Positions 1 through 8,397 of a stretch of DNA of 64,000 nucleotides are shown here, piece by piece. Each line of letters begins with the position of its first letter. The first letter of the stretch is position 1. The notes beneath the pieces were generated by a model, which was not told the DNA's origin, did not search any database, and worked only from the letters and a program-made list of their open reading frames with translations. The DNA is from Lachnospiraceae bacterium (lineage in GTDB: Bacteria; Bacillota; Clostridia; Lachnospirales; Lachnospiraceae), in the NCBI GenBank assembly GCA_009774175.1, contig VSNG01000005.1:62001-126000 (forward strand), given 5' to 3'. A program made the position numbers and the translations under genes.

Positions 1-457
1 TAATGGATATGTTCTTCCCCATATACCGCTGGACGATACCCGTCACCACATCCTTTTCCTTCTCAAAGTACTGGTTGTAGATAACGCTTCTTTCTTCCTC
101 GCGGATCTTCTGTAAAATCACGCTCTTGGCATTCTGCGTGGCGATACGTCCAAACTCCTTGGAGCGGATCTCCACCCGGACGATATCGCCCGCTTTGGCA
201 TCAGGATCTATCACCCTTGCCTCCTCAGGAGAAATCTGCATCACAGGATCCTCCACCTCTTCCGCCACCTCCTTCTCGGCGTAGCAGTAATAGTCGCATG
301 TATTTCTGTCGATCTCCACCTTCACATTGTCCGCTTTGCCGAAGTGATTTTTGTAGGCGGTGATCAGTGAATTTTCAATCGCCTCAAAGAGAGTATCCTT
401 GCTGATTTCCTTCTCTCTCTCCAGAATATCCAGCGCCTCCATTAATTCCTTATTCAT
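1..457 (-). CDS. nusA: Transcription termination/antitermination factor NusA, 3'-truncated by window edge
   Basis: NusA binds RNA polymerase and controls pausing, intrinsic termination and antitermination. The visible N-terminal 152 residues begin MNKELMEALDILEREKEISK and contain the EAIENSLITAYK stretch typical of the NusA N-terminal domain; the S1 and KH domains lie beyond position 1. The start at 457 is chosen because GGAGGA stands just upstream and an earlier ATG in another frame meets a stop after four codons. The gene follows rimP by 50 bp on the same strand, the usual rimP-nusA order, and probably shares the rimP promoter and leader. The product identity is secure; only the 3' part is missing. 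Confidence 0.95.
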   Translation of the reverse strand, partial: MNKELMEALDILEREKEISKDTLFEAIENSLITAYKNHFGKADNVKVEIDRNTCDYYCYAEKEVAEEVEDPVMQISPEEARVIDPDAKAGDIVRVEIRSKEFGRIATQNAKSVILQKIREEERSVIYNQYFEKEKDVVTGIVQRYMGKNISI

Positions 458-507
458 TTTCCATTGTCCTCCTATGTTTCCTTTCTATAGTCAAGCTGCC
501 AAACGCT

Positions 508-972
508 TTAAAAATCCAGTGCAAGTCTGACCGTTGCAATATCCGCCCTCTCGAAGGTACGCGAAACGCCCTCCTCCTCAATGGTGACGGAGGAAGCGTC
601 ATATGCCTTTAAAATTCCTGCGAACTCTTTCTTCTTCTCAATGGGCTTATAGGTTTTCAGCTCCACCGCTTCCCCAAGGCTCTTTTCCAGATGTCTGTCC
701 TTCTTCAATACCCTGCCGAGCCCCGGGCTGCTCACCTCCAGTATATAGGCGTCAGGAATAAAATCCTCCTCATCAAGCGCATCCGACAGCGCCCGACTCA
801 CATTCTCGCAGTCCTGAATGTTCACTCCCTCAGGTTTATCAATATAAACCCGCAGATAATACTCTTTTCCTTCTTTCACATATTCCACATCGTAAATTTC
901 CACGCCGAAGCGTTCCACGATGGGCGAAAGAAGGGATTCTGTTTTTTCTTCATAGGTTTCTCTTTTTGACAT
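508..972 (-). CDS. rimP: Ribosome maturation factor RimP (YlxS)
   Basis: RimP helps 30S subunit maturation. The 154-residue protein has the family pattern: an N-terminal alpha/beta domain (PIVERFGVEIYDVEYVKEG, YLRVYIDKPEGVNIQDCENVSR in two parts, DAYILEVSSPGLGRVL) and a small C-terminal SH3-like domain with LKAYDASSVTIEEEG. The open frame extends 47 codons further upstream, but the ATG at 970-972 has AGGGGG six bases before it, gives the usual family length, and the upstream extension runs through a promoter and a hairpin. It is the first gene of rimP-nusA. Confidence 0.95.
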   Translation of the reverse strand: MSKRETYEEKTESLLSPIVERFGVEIYDVEYVKEGKEYYLRVYIDKPEGVNIQDCENVSRALSDALDEEDFIPDAYILEVSSPGLGRVLKKDRHLEKSLGEAVELKTYKPIEKKKEFAGILKAYDASSVTIEEEGVSRTFERADIATVRLALDF

Positions 973-987
973 GGCATCCCCCTGCAC

Positions 988-1016
988 GGAAAAGAGCGGA
1001 CTCGCAAGTCCACTCT
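988..1016 (-). terminator. Terminator-like hairpin in the rimP-nusA leader
   Basis: On the minus strand a 10-bp stem (AGAGTGGACT paired with AGTCCGCTCT, one G-U pair) closes a 4-base loop and is followed by a short U tract (TTTT then CC). It lies about 25 bases after the expected transcription start and before the rimP ATG at 972, so it would act as an attenuator. Known biology: in B. subtilis NusA represses its own operon through a weak NusA-dependent terminator in this leader. The same role here is inference. Confidence 0.65.
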
Positions 1017-1048
1017 TTATCTCAGTAACCATTATTGATTCTCGTAGT

Positions 1049-1077
1049 ATTATAGCATCCTTTATCTTCCATTGCAA
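1049..1077 (-). promoter_or_regulatory. Sigma-A promoter of rimP-nusA
   Basis: Minus-strand TTGCAA (1072-1077) and a perfect TATAAT (1049-1054) are separated by 17 bp. The predicted start point is near 1042, giving a leader of about 70 bases before the rimP ATG. Confidence 0.85.
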
Positions 1078-1185
1078 GTGTTTTTCTGCAGAAACACCCG
1101 CCTTCTGTCTCATATGGATTTGACAGGGCGGCCGATATCTATTACTCTATTTCTTATAGCAGTTTATTATTTGGGGGAAACAAAC

Positions 1186-3033
1186 ATGATTCGTAAACCG
1201 GACCGTATTTTACTGTCTCATCTGCTTCAAAGCTTTGTCAGCACCTGGGCCCTGATGAAGGCGTCCCGCATGGAGCCTGGCAATATCCTTACTTTTGTCT
1301 TTTTCCTTCTGGTGTTTTTCTTTTACAGGCACGTAAACCGCCGGATGGATCTGATGCAGGTTTCCAACCGGGTGGCCCTTGCCACCGCAGCGCTTTTCAC
1401 TCTGCTGTACATGCTGGTCGACTATCCTCATTATATAGAGCTTCTCACAAGCAGGCTTTACCGTTTCGTGATCCTTGCCGTTATTTTTACGGGCTTTGTC
1501 TGTCTGTTTTATTATCTGCTGCATTTTCTGTATTCCTATGCCTGCAATAAGGACAGACTGTATCAGTCCCTGCTTACCCCTTATCAGGACATTCCCTATT
1601 TTCATAACAGTCGTTACAAAAAACTATCCGGCTGCCTCACCGTCGTGATTAACTTTATCAGAAACCATACGGCTCTGTGCGCCTTTCTGGCCTGTATGCT
1701 CTGCTGGCTGCCCTACTATCTCTATCAGTACCCGGGCATCATGACGCCGGACAGCATTAACCAGCTGGAACAGATTCTGGGCATTATTCCTCCCTCCAAC
1801 CATCATCCCTGGGTACATACGTTGGTATTCGGCCTTTTTTACCACATCGGTTATGGGCTGACAAAAAATATGGTAATCGCCGTATCCGTATACACCCTGT
1901 TCCAGATGTGCCTGTCAGCCGGAAGCGTTTCCTACTTTATTTCCACGCTGCGCTCCCACAGAATCCGCCCCTTTGTCCTTATCCTGATCACAGCTTTCTA
2001 TGCGCTGATCCCGTACAACGCGGTCTTTTCCGTCACTGTCTGGAAGGATATCCCCTTCGCGGCGGCGACGCTGTTTTTCGGCTGCTGCCTCCTGCGGCTG
2101 TCGGTACAAGAAAAAGTCTGCTTCAAAAACCTTTTTGTCCTGTTTCTGTCTGGCGCAGCGATCTGCCTTTTCCGCTCCAACGGCTGGTACGCCTTTCTTC
2201 TGTCCCTGCCGTTCCTGCTCCTTTTCTTTCGCCGCAGAGCAAGGCAGATTTATCCGCCGCTTCTTTCAGCCCTCCTGCTGGCGTTGATTGTCAAATTTCC
2301 CGTCATGACGGCCTTTCATGTGACGCAGCCTGATTTTATCGAATCCTGCTCTGTTCCCATGCAGCAAATAACAGCCGTTATATGCAATGACCGGCAGCTG
2401 ACTCAGGAGGAGCTTGCGCTGATTGAGCAGGTAGTGGATCTGACCTACATCCGCGACCTTTACAATCCCACCTTCGCAGACAACATCAAGGAGCTTGTCC
2501 GGGCGGGGAATCAGGACTATCTGGTGGAACACAAGGGTGAATTTTTAAAGCTCTGGGTTGATCTGGGGCTTCGCTATCCCGGAGATTATCTGCAAGCCTA
2601 TATAGATCTGACCTACGGCTACTGGTATCCCGACTCCTTCTATCTGGTTGCCGAGGCGGAAGGCGTCAGCGCTACCGATCTTGGCGTTTCCCATACGCCG
2701 CTGATCGGCGGCCCCCTGGTCATTAAAGCCAAGGAGATCGCCATCAAGCTTGGCAGCATGGTACCCATTTACGGCACTCTCTGGAGTATGGGCGTAGCCT
2801 GCTGGATGATGATTTTCGGCATCAGCGTCGTGATCATCCGAAAGGAATATCAGAAGCTTATCTGCTATCTGCCGGGCACAGCCCTGCTGCTTACCGTACT
2901 GGCAGCCACTCCGGTAGCCACAGAGTTCCGCTATGTCTACTTCCTTGTGCTCTGCCTTCCCTTTTATCTGATCACGGCTATCCTGCCCTGCAGGCTATTC
3001 CCAGCGCCCATGCCGGAAAACGCCGGAAAATAA
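1186..3033 (+). CDS. Multi-pass membrane protein, DUF6020-like, possible GT-C type glycosyltransferase
   Basis: This 615-residue protein is almost entirely hydrophobic, with about a dozen membrane segments. A conspicuous loop, YQYPGIMTPDSINQ (about residues 180-195), follows the second block of helices. Such a loop after a transmembrane helix, with an Asp-Ser pair, resembles DUF6020-family proteins common in Lachnospiraceae and, more remotely, GT-C glycosyltransferases. Family assignment is from memory of this motif; the substrate is unknown. The frame is open from 1072, but ATG 1186 has TTGGGGG upstream and starts with a sensible cytosolic segment. It is the only plus-strand gene in the first 26 kb, is divergent from rimP and ends at a bidirectional terminator. 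Confidence 0.7.
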   Translation: MIRKPDRILLSHLLQSFVSTWALMKASRMEPGNILTFVFFLLVFFFYRHVNRRMDLMQVSNRVALATAALFTLLYMLVDYPHYIELLTSRLYRFVILAVIFTGFVCLFYYLLHFLYSYACNKDRLYQSLLTPYQDIPYFHNSRYKKLSGCLTVVINFIRNHTALCAFLACMLCWLPYYLYQYPGIMTPDSINQLEQILGIIPPSNHHPWVHTLVFGLFYHIGYGLTKNMVIAVSVYTLFQMCLSAGSVSYFISTLRSHRIRPFVLILITAFYALIPYNAVFSVTVWKDIPFAAATLFFGCCLLRLSVQEKVCFKNLFVLFLSGAAICLFRSNGWYAFLLSLPFLLLFFRRRARQIYPPLLSALLLALIVKFPVMTAFHVTQPDFIESCSVPMQQITAVICNDRQLTQEELALIEQVVDLTYIRDLYNPTFADNIKELVRAGNQDYLVEHKGEFLKLWVDLGLRYPGDYLQAYIDLTYGYWYPDSFYLVAEAEGVSATDLGVSHTPLIGGPLVIKAKEIAIKLGSMVPIYGTLWSMGVACWMMIFGISVVIIRKEYQKLICYLPGTALLLTVLAATPVATEFRYVYFLVLCLPFYLITAILPCRLFPAPMPENAGK

Positions 3034-3052
3034 CCTTCCATCATAACTATAG

Positions 3053-3093
3053 AAAAAGCCCCAAAGGAACCTTTCTTCCCTCGGGGCTTTTTT
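3053..3093. terminator. Bidirectional intrinsic terminator between convergent genes
   Basis: AAAAAGCCCC (3053-3062) pairs with GGGGCTTTTT (3083-3092). The A run on one side and T run on the other let it work in both directions, serving the plus-strand membrane protein gene and the minus-strand gntP-type gene that ends at 3120. Confidence 0.9.
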
Positions 3094-3119
3094 CACGCTT
3101 TTCGTATTATTTTCTGCAT

Positions 3120-4460
3120 TTATACAAGGAACAGGGATAACAGGAATACAATAACCAAAGTGGTAACGCCCATCACCGCCGTCACACCGGTCTGACACTT
3201 ATAAGCTGCCTTCGTATCCATATCCGAGAACTGGGATACCACCCAGAAGTAGGAATCGTTGGCGTGGGACACCGTCATGGAGCCTGCGCCGATTGCCATA
3301 ATCACCAGAACCTTTGCGATAGGGCTTGTAAATCCCAACGCGCCCATCATGGGAGCGATCATGGCCGATGTGGTAATCATCGCCACTGTGGATGCGCCCA
3401 TGGCCGTCTTAAGAAGCGCCGCAATTACAAACGGAAGCACAACGCCGATGCCCAGTCCCAGCATGGAACCGCTTAACGCATCCGCAATCGGAAGCTGCTG
3501 TAAGATCGCGCCGAAAGAACCACCCGCGCCGGTAATCGCCAGAATGCCGGCTGAATTGGTCACGCCTTCCGTAATCCACTTCAGCGTATTTTCCTTCTCC
3601 GATTTGGGGATCAGGGTCATCGCCAGGAACACGCCAAGAATCAGCGCGATCACGGGATTACCTACAAAAGAGACGATCATCTTAACCGGGCCGCTGCCAA
3701 AAGGCGCGCTGGGGAAATCCCCGATGGATTTTAAGGCAATCAGAATGATCGGCAGAAGAATCGGGGAAAAGCTGTGTAAAGTACCCGGAAGCTTGCCGTA
3801 TTTTAACTGTAATTCTTCCACTGTGTACTCCGGATTTGCCGGAATGTCAATTTTAGAAGCCACCTTCTTTGCATAGAGAATAGCCACTAAGGTAACAGGA
3901 ATGGAAATCAGAAGACCCACCAGAATCGTCAGTCCCAGATCCGCCTCCAGCGTACCCGCCATTGCGATGGGCCCGGGTGTGGGCGGAACCAGACAGTGGG
4001 TTGCATACAGGCCGCCGGAAAGGGCTGTCGCCATCACTGCCAGAGACACATTACTCTGACTTGCCAGCGCTCTGGAAATGGGGCTTAAGATTACAAAGCC
4101 GGAATCACAGAAAACAGGGATACCGGTCACATAGCCGGTAAGACCCATTGTGAGCACACTCTTATCCTTGCCCACCACCTTGAGAATACTGTTTGCCATC
4201 GTAAGCGCGGCGCCTGTCTTCTCAAGAATCGTACCGATAATCGTACCCGCAAGGATTACGATACCGATGCTGGCCAGAATGTTGCCGAAGCCGCTCTTAA
4301 CCGTCGAAATCACATCCTCTGTGGGGATGCCGCAGACGAGGCCGACAACCACTGCCACCACTACCAGCACCAGAAACGGATGCTGGTTGAACTTTGAGAT
4401 TGCGATCACCATGGCCACAACAGCCAACACGATCACCGCAAACATGAAAATAGCTGACAT
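3120..4460 (-). CDS. GntP-family gluconate/glycerate-type permease
   Basis: A 446-residue integral membrane protein of the gluconate:proton symporter family, with 12 or more helices. Family marks include the early VGLVCGIPTEDVISTVKSGFG region, PVFCDSGFVILSPISRALA, and the late ASTVAMITTSAMIAPMM and VSHANDSYFWVVSQFS segments. GntP permeases import sugar acids such as gluconate, and some members import glycerate. The start has GGAGGGTGAAAGT before ATG. It is the last gene of a three-gene unit with a glycerate kinase and an MBL hydrolase, so the likely substrate is D-glycerate or a related aldonate; the exact substrate cannot be read from sequence. Confidence 0.88.
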   Translation of the reverse strand: MSAIFMFAVIVLAVVAMVIAISKFNQHPFLVLVVVAVVVGLVCGIPTEDVISTVKSGFGNILASIGIVILAGTIIGTILEKTGAALTMANSILKVVGKDKSVLTMGLTGYVTGIPVFCDSGFVILSPISRALASQSNVSLAVMATALSGGLYATHCLVPPTPGPIAMAGTLEADLGLTILVGLLISIPVTLVAILYAKKVASKIDIPANPEYTVEELQLKYGKLPGTLHSFSPILLPIILIALKSIGDFPSAPFGSGPVKMIVSFVGNPVIALILGVFLAMTLIPKSEKENTLKWITEGVTNSAGILAITGAGGSFGAILQQLPIADALSGSMLGLGIGVVLPFVIAALLKTAMGASTVAMITTSAMIAPMMGALGFTSPIAKVLVIMAIGAGSMTVSHANDSYFWVVSQFSDMDTKAAYKCQTGVTAVMGVTTLVIVFLLSLFLV

Positions 4461-4553
4461 ACTTTCACCCTCCTTTTCATAACCTATGCCCTTTGGACAG
4501 TTATTAGAATTTATGAGAAAAGGATCTTCTCCTTCTCTTTCCCTTAAAAATAC

Positions 4554-5384
4554 TTATGGCAAAAAGATACAGTCTCCCGCATTCAGCCGGGAATATGTCA
4601 CATCGCCGCCGCACTGTGAAAGACGCTCCTGCGCCGTATCGCCGGTACAGTGGTTGAATCCCGCAAGGGAAATCCCCATATCCCGAAGAACCGTTGTGGT
4701 CTGCGCAAGTCTTTCCTCGTCCGCCTCCACCAGATGGGATCCGCCAAATACCGCATAGATCTGTCTGCCAAACCGCTGCCTGATCGTCTCAAGCATGTTC
4801 AGTATACCGGGATGGCTGCACCCCACAATAACCACAAGACCCTTTGTATGCTCAAGCACCAGACAGACTTCATCCGGGAAATCATCCTGAACCATCCCCT
4901 CCGGCGTCTGACGCACAAACCGTGCCGGCGGTTTCTCAAACTCATATTTGCGTTCAAAGCCGCCCACCACATAACAGCCCTTTGCCAGAGTAATACACTC
5001 CTCACAGACGCGGTGCTCTATCCCGTGCATTTTCAGAAACTCCCTGTCGAAACCGCAGCCCAGATACACGTACTTTTCGCCATCCCGGGCATACTTTTCC
5101 TCAAAAAACCGCGGCCCTGTAATGAGCGGCTCATCGACACCGTGAACCACCAAAATGGGATAGCCCCCCGCATGATCGTAGTGGCTGTGGCTCAGTACCA
5201 CATAATCCGCATCTCTCAGTGACACATTCATTTTCACCGAATTCTTTCCCGCCGCACTGCCGGCGCCGCAGTCAAAAAGAATTTTTACATCCTCCGTCTC
5301 CACCATAAAGGACAGCCCGTGCTCCGCAATCAGCGCCCTGTTCTGCGAGAGATTGTTTTCCAGTAAAGTGCGCAGAACAATCAT
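4554..5384 (-). CDS. MBL-fold metallo-hydrolase (COG1237-like)
   Basis: A soluble 276-residue metallo-beta-lactamase fold protein. The zinc motif SHSHYDHAGG (HxHxDH type) is near residue 65, and later ligand motifs VGCSHPGI and FNHCTGD are present. The opening MIVLRTLLENNLSQN and ILFDCGAGSA fit the COG1237 branch, often annotated as dihydropterin ribofuranosylaminobenzene phosphate synthase-like; that name is usually transferred without proof in bacteria. RBS AAAGGAG lies before ATG 5384. It sits between a glycerate kinase and a GntP permease, about 65 and 93 bp away, so a role in sugar-acid catabolism or removal of a toxic intermediate is possible but only inferred. Confidence 0.85.
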   Translation of the reverse strand: MIVLRTLLENNLSQNRALIAEHGLSFMVETEDVKILFDCGAGSAAGKNSVKMNVSLRDADYVVLSHSHYDHAGGYPILVVHGVDEPLITGPRFFEEKYARDGEKYVYLGCGFDREFLKMHGIEHRVCEECITLAKGCYVVGGFERKYEFEKPPARFVRQTPEGMVQDDFPDEVCLVLEHTKGLVVIVGCSHPGILNMLETIRQRFGRQIYAVFGGSHLVEADEERLAQTTTVLRDMGISLAGFNHCTGDTAQERLSQCGGDVTYSRLNAGDCIFLP

Positions 5385-5449
5385 GTTGCCATTCTCCTTT
5401 CCCCGTTTGCTTTCTCTGCTGTTCCCGTTTTTTGCCCGCTCTCAGACTC

Positions 5450-6682
5450 TCATCTCCTGATCAGAAGCACCGCCACATCATTTACATTGGTTCCGGTAGC
5501 GCCCGTGATAATCAGGCCGTCCGCTTTCTCCAGCGCATGATAGGCATCGTTATCCTGTAAAACGTCGTAGACGGATATCCCCTGATCCGCAAGCTTCCTT
5601 TTCGTATCTGCGTCGCAGTAACCGCCCGCCGCATCGGTGGGGCCGTCCGTCCCGTCGCTTCCCACACTGAACACCGCCGTACCGGCAAGACCGTCAATCC
5701 CTTCCGCCGCCGAAAGGGCCAACTCCTGATTCCTGCCGCCCTTGCCCTTTCCCGTCAGATGCACTACCGTCTCTCCCCCCGCCAGAAAGGCCAGACTCTT
5801 TTTTGTACCCTGATGGGTTCTGGCTATGGCCGATAGAAACCGGCCCGCTTCTCTGGCTTCACAGGCCAGCTGATCCGTCAGTATCACAGGCTCGTATCCC
5901 AGCTCCTCACAGGCTGCCGCCGCCGCCCTGCACAGATCAGACACGCTTCCCGTAACCTGCGTCTCCACGCCGTCAAGCTGTTTTGGCGTCTCCTCACCAA
6001 GCAGCGCCCACGCCTCCCCGGACATCTGTAAACCGTATTTTTCAGCGATGGCAAGCGCCTCGCCGCAGGTGGAGGAATCCGGATAGGCCGGCCCCGACGC
6101 AATCATATCAAGAGGATCGCCCAGAATATCGCTCAACACAATGCTGAACACACGGGCCGGTTTACAGGCCTGCGCAAACCTTCCTCCCTTTACCGCCGAG
6201 AGCCGCTTGCGGATGGTGTTCATCTCCACGATATCCGCCCCGCAGGCCAAAAGCTGTCCCGTAATATCCGCCAGCTCCTCCCCGCTCACAAGAGGCTTTT
6301 CAAAAAGCGCCGAACCGCCGCCGGATAAAAGGAAAATCACCTCGTCCTGGGCCGTGGTCCGCTCCACAAGCTCCAGAGCTGCCCTTGTGGCCAGATAAGA
6401 ATTTTCGTCCGGCACCGGATGTCCCGCCTCAAAGCACTTCGTCCGGGGAATCTCCCCCTTCACATGTCCGTACTTGGTCACAACCACACCGGCTTCCAGT
6501 CTGTCGCCCAGAATCCCGGCCGCTGCTTTACCCATCTGCCACCCGGCTTTTCCGACGGCAACCATGTAGATCTTTCCCGACAGGGAAGCCCTGCCCGACA
6601 ACGCTCTGGCTACCGCCTCATCCGGCAGCACAGCCTGGATTGACTTCTGAATGATCTGATCCGCCTCTTCCCGTAACGTCAT
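5450..6682 (-). CDS. Glycerate 2-kinase, class II (MOFRL family)
   Basis: The 410-residue protein phosphorylates D-glycerate, normally giving 2-phosphoglycerate. The N-terminal domain shows VAVGKAGWQMGKAA, KYGHVKGEIPRT and EAGHPVPDENS, followed by the glycine-rich LLSGGGSALFEKP. The conserved lysine region MNTIRKRLSAVKGGRFA comes next. The C-terminal MOFRL domain includes LAGGETVVHLTGKGKGGRNQELAL and GSDGTDGPTDAAGG. Length and motif order are those of TtuD/GckA-type kinases. GGAGGG precedes the ATG. It heads an operon with an MBL hydrolase and a GntP permease and lies next to a CdaR-type regulator, which supports uptake and use of glycerate or related sugar acids. Confidence 0.93.
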   Translation of the reverse strand: MTLREEADQIIQKSIQAVLPDEAVARALSGRASLSGKIYMVAVGKAGWQMGKAAAGILGDRLEAGVVVTKYGHVKGEIPRTKCFEAGHPVPDENSYLATRAALELVERTTAQDEVIFLLSGGGSALFEKPLVSGEELADITGQLLACGADIVEMNTIRKRLSAVKGGRFAQACKPARVFSIVLSDILGDPLDMIASGPAYPDSSTCGEALAIAEKYGLQMSGEAWALLGEETPKQLDGVETQVTGSVSDLCRAAAAACEELGYEPVILTDQLACEAREAGRFLSAIARTHQGTKKSLAFLAGGETVVHLTGKGKGGRNQELALSAAEGIDGLAGTAVFSVGSDGTDGPTDAAGGYCDADTKRKLADQGISVYDVLQDNDAYHALEKADGLIITGATGTNVNDVAVLLIRR

Positions 6683-6748
6683 ATAAGCCCTCCATATCAG
6701 ATAAATCTACGCTCATCATTTGTATATTTTTACCAATATACTATAAAA

Positions 6749-6776
6749 AAAAGAAGATTTTTTGTAATCTTCTTTT
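6749..6776 (-). terminator. Intrinsic terminator after the CdaR-type regulator gene
   Basis: A perfect 11-bp A/T-rich stem (AAAAGAAGATT with AATCTTCTTTT) around a 6-base loop is followed on the minus strand by a run of eight T. It separates the regulator gene from the glycerate kinase operon, which must then have its own promoter between 6683 and 6748. That AT-rich stretch contains TATACA-like hexamers but no -35 I would defend. Confidence 0.8.
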
Positions 6777-6861
6777 AAAATACTATAAATTTATCGCGTT
6801 GTATATGTTACTAAATACATATATTTTGGTATATTTTTGTCATACAAAACATGCACTTTCA

Positions 6862-8025
6862 CTAATTAAAGCTTCGCTGACCGATCCCCTCCGCGTGATT
6901 CAGCATCCGATAAAACTGCAACGCCATATAATACACCGCCGCTCCCACCGGTTTCCTGATATCCCGCCCGTTTAAAGCCTCCATTTTTTTCAGCTTATAC
7001 TGAATGGTATTTTTGTGCATATAAAGCCTGTCCGCCATTCTGGTAACAGAGCCCTCCTCCTCGATAAAAACCTCTATCAGCCTCATATAGGCTTCCAGCT
7101 CCTCCTCCGGCACGCCCGGAAAAAGCCTGTCCAGATATTCCACCTGTGTCTCCGCCGTCACATCCCGCAAAAAAAGCTCCACATAAAGATCTTTGTAATA
7201 AACGATGTCGGACAGACCGCCTGCTTCCGCCGCGCGCTCCGCCTCCTTACAGATCTGATTGATATGAATACTGCCGCCGTCCGCGGAATCAACGCCGATC
7301 ACAACCCGTTCGCCGTATTTATCCCGCAGCAGAGCCTGTACGCTTTCCGCAATTCTTCTGATCTTTTCATCACTGCAGGCCTCCAGCAGGCAGATCTGTC
7401 TGGGCGGTTCCCGCAGATACAGAATCTCCTCCCGATCCGCATAGTGACGCACCGCCGACTCCATCTCCTCCAGACGTCTCTGCCCTTCCTGTGTGGCGGA
7501 AAGCTCGGAATAGCGTACAAAGCGAATCACCATGGCTCTGCGGGGCCTCATGATGTCGATGCCGATCTGGCCGCCCCGTTCCACAAAGCCTCTGTCATAA
7601 AAAGCCCCCGACCTGCCGATCCACTCCTCCATAAAGCGGTATCTGACGCGTCTGTCATATTTTCGATGGTCTTTTTGAAGACTGTCCGCCACCATAATCT
7701 CCGTCATGCGGCGCACAATATTCCCGTAACCCGCCACCCGCTCTTTCTCACCGGTAATCCCCACCACGCCCATGATCCTGCCCCGGATCGTAATGGGCAG
7801 ATTAATGCCCTTTTTGGTGGTTTCATTTTCCATCTCCTCCGTGATATAAAGCCCCGGCAGGTTTTCCTCTATGATACGTCTTGCACCCGTGTGAAGCGTA
7901 CCGAGACGGGCTTTGTCCGTGCTGGCCACAATATAGCCTTCCTCATCCATATAATTGATGTGCTCGTTGATCTCCCTGCCGATCTCCTCCACAATGGACT
8001 GCGCCGCGGTCTGTGATATATACAT
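6862..8025 (-). CDS. CdaR/sugar diacid-type transcriptional regulator
   Basis: A 387-residue regulator. The N-terminal part (about 1-130) matches the putative sugar-diacid recognition domain: MYISQTAAQSIVEEIG, YIVASTDKARLGTLH, INLPITIRGRIMGVVGITG. A middle GGDEF-like/PucR linker follows. The C-terminus carries the PucR-type helix-turn-helix, with EEEGSVTRMADRLYMHKNTIQYKLKK. E. coli CdaR activates glucarate, galactarate and glycerate genes. Here the gene lies immediately upstream of a glycerate kinase/permease operon on the same strand, so it is probably its activator. AAGGAAG precedes the start at 8025. It has its own downstream terminator. Confidence 0.9.
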   Translation of the reverse strand: MYISQTAAQSIVEEIGREINEHINYMDEEGYIVASTDKARLGTLHTGARRIIEENLPGLYITEEMENETTKKGINLPITIRGRIMGVVGITGEKERVAGYGNIVRRMTEIMVADSLQKDHRKYDRRVRYRFMEEWIGRSGAFYDRGFVERGGQIGIDIMRPRRAMVIRFVRYSELSATQEGQRRLEEMESAVRHYADREEILYLREPPRQICLLEACSDEKIRRIAESVQALLRDKYGERVVIGVDSADGGSIHINQICKEAERAAEAGGLSDIVYYKDLYVELFLRDVTAETQVEYLDRLFPGVPEEELEAYMRLIEVFIEEEGSVTRMADRLYMHKNTIQYKLKKMEALNGRDIRKPVGAAVYYMALQFYRMLNHAEGIGQRSFN

Positions 8026-8138
8026 GGCTGGCTTCCTTTTCCTTATCAGGCATACTGCACTCTGCTTAACATGCCTGTGCTTTTACGATGTGCTTATCCC
8101 TCACTTTTCATGCCATAACAGCCCGCCTTTCTGATAAA

Positions 8139-8176
8139 TAAAAAACACCGCAAACCGCTTCATCCGCAGTTTCCGG
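8139..8176 (-). terminator. Intrinsic terminator of the tRNA-Glu transcript
   Basis: CCGGAAACTGC pairs with GCGGTTTGCGG (one mismatch, one G-U) around a 7-base loop and is followed by TGTTTTTTATTT on the minus strand. It lies 36 bases after the tRNA 3' end. Confidence 0.75.
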
Positions 8177-8211
8177 CATCCTTTAGGGTTGGGCTGTTCT
8201 AAAACAGTCAA

Positions 8212-8283
8212 CAGCTCGTAGGGGAATCGAACCCCTGTTTCCGCCGTGAGAGGGCGGCGTCTTAACCGCTTGACCAACGAGCC
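8212..8283 (-). tRNA. tRNA-Glu (anticodon CTC)
   Basis: The 72-nt sequence folds as a standard cloverleaf. The acceptor stem pairs GGCTCGT with ACGAGCT. The D arm contains GGTCAAGCGGTTAAG. The anticodon stem is CCGCC/GGCGG around the loop CTCTCAC, giving anticodon CTC. The T arm is AGGGG-TTCGATT-CCCCT. Identity elements match bacterial tRNA-Glu. The CCA end is not encoded, so it must be added after transcription. The gene has its own promoter and terminator and is not part of a visible tRNA cluster. Confidence 0.97.
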
Positions 8284-8302
8284 ATCTGATTGACACTTGC
8301 TT

Positions 8303-8331
8303 ATTCTATTATATTTTTGAAAATAATGCAA
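8303..8331 (-). promoter_or_regulatory. Sigma-A promoter of tRNA-Glu
   Basis: Minus-strand TTGCAT (8326-8331), 17 bp, TAGAAT (8303-8308), ending 19 bases before the tRNA 5' end. Confidence 0.75.
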
Positions 8332-8397
8332 GTCCTTTTTTTATTTTTCTTTAAAAAAATGCAAATTTTTTACTGCCCTGCCTGATCCCTTTGCCGG

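Noticed and set aside
1072..1185. Longer start of the plus-strand membrane protein at 1072
   Set aside because: It would overlap the divergent rimP promoter and lacks an RBS; ATG 1186 has GGGGG upstream.
7015..8016. 333-codon plus-strand ORF opposite the CdaR-type gene
   Set aside because: Antisense of a clear regulator gene; His/Arg-rich composition typical of shadow frames.
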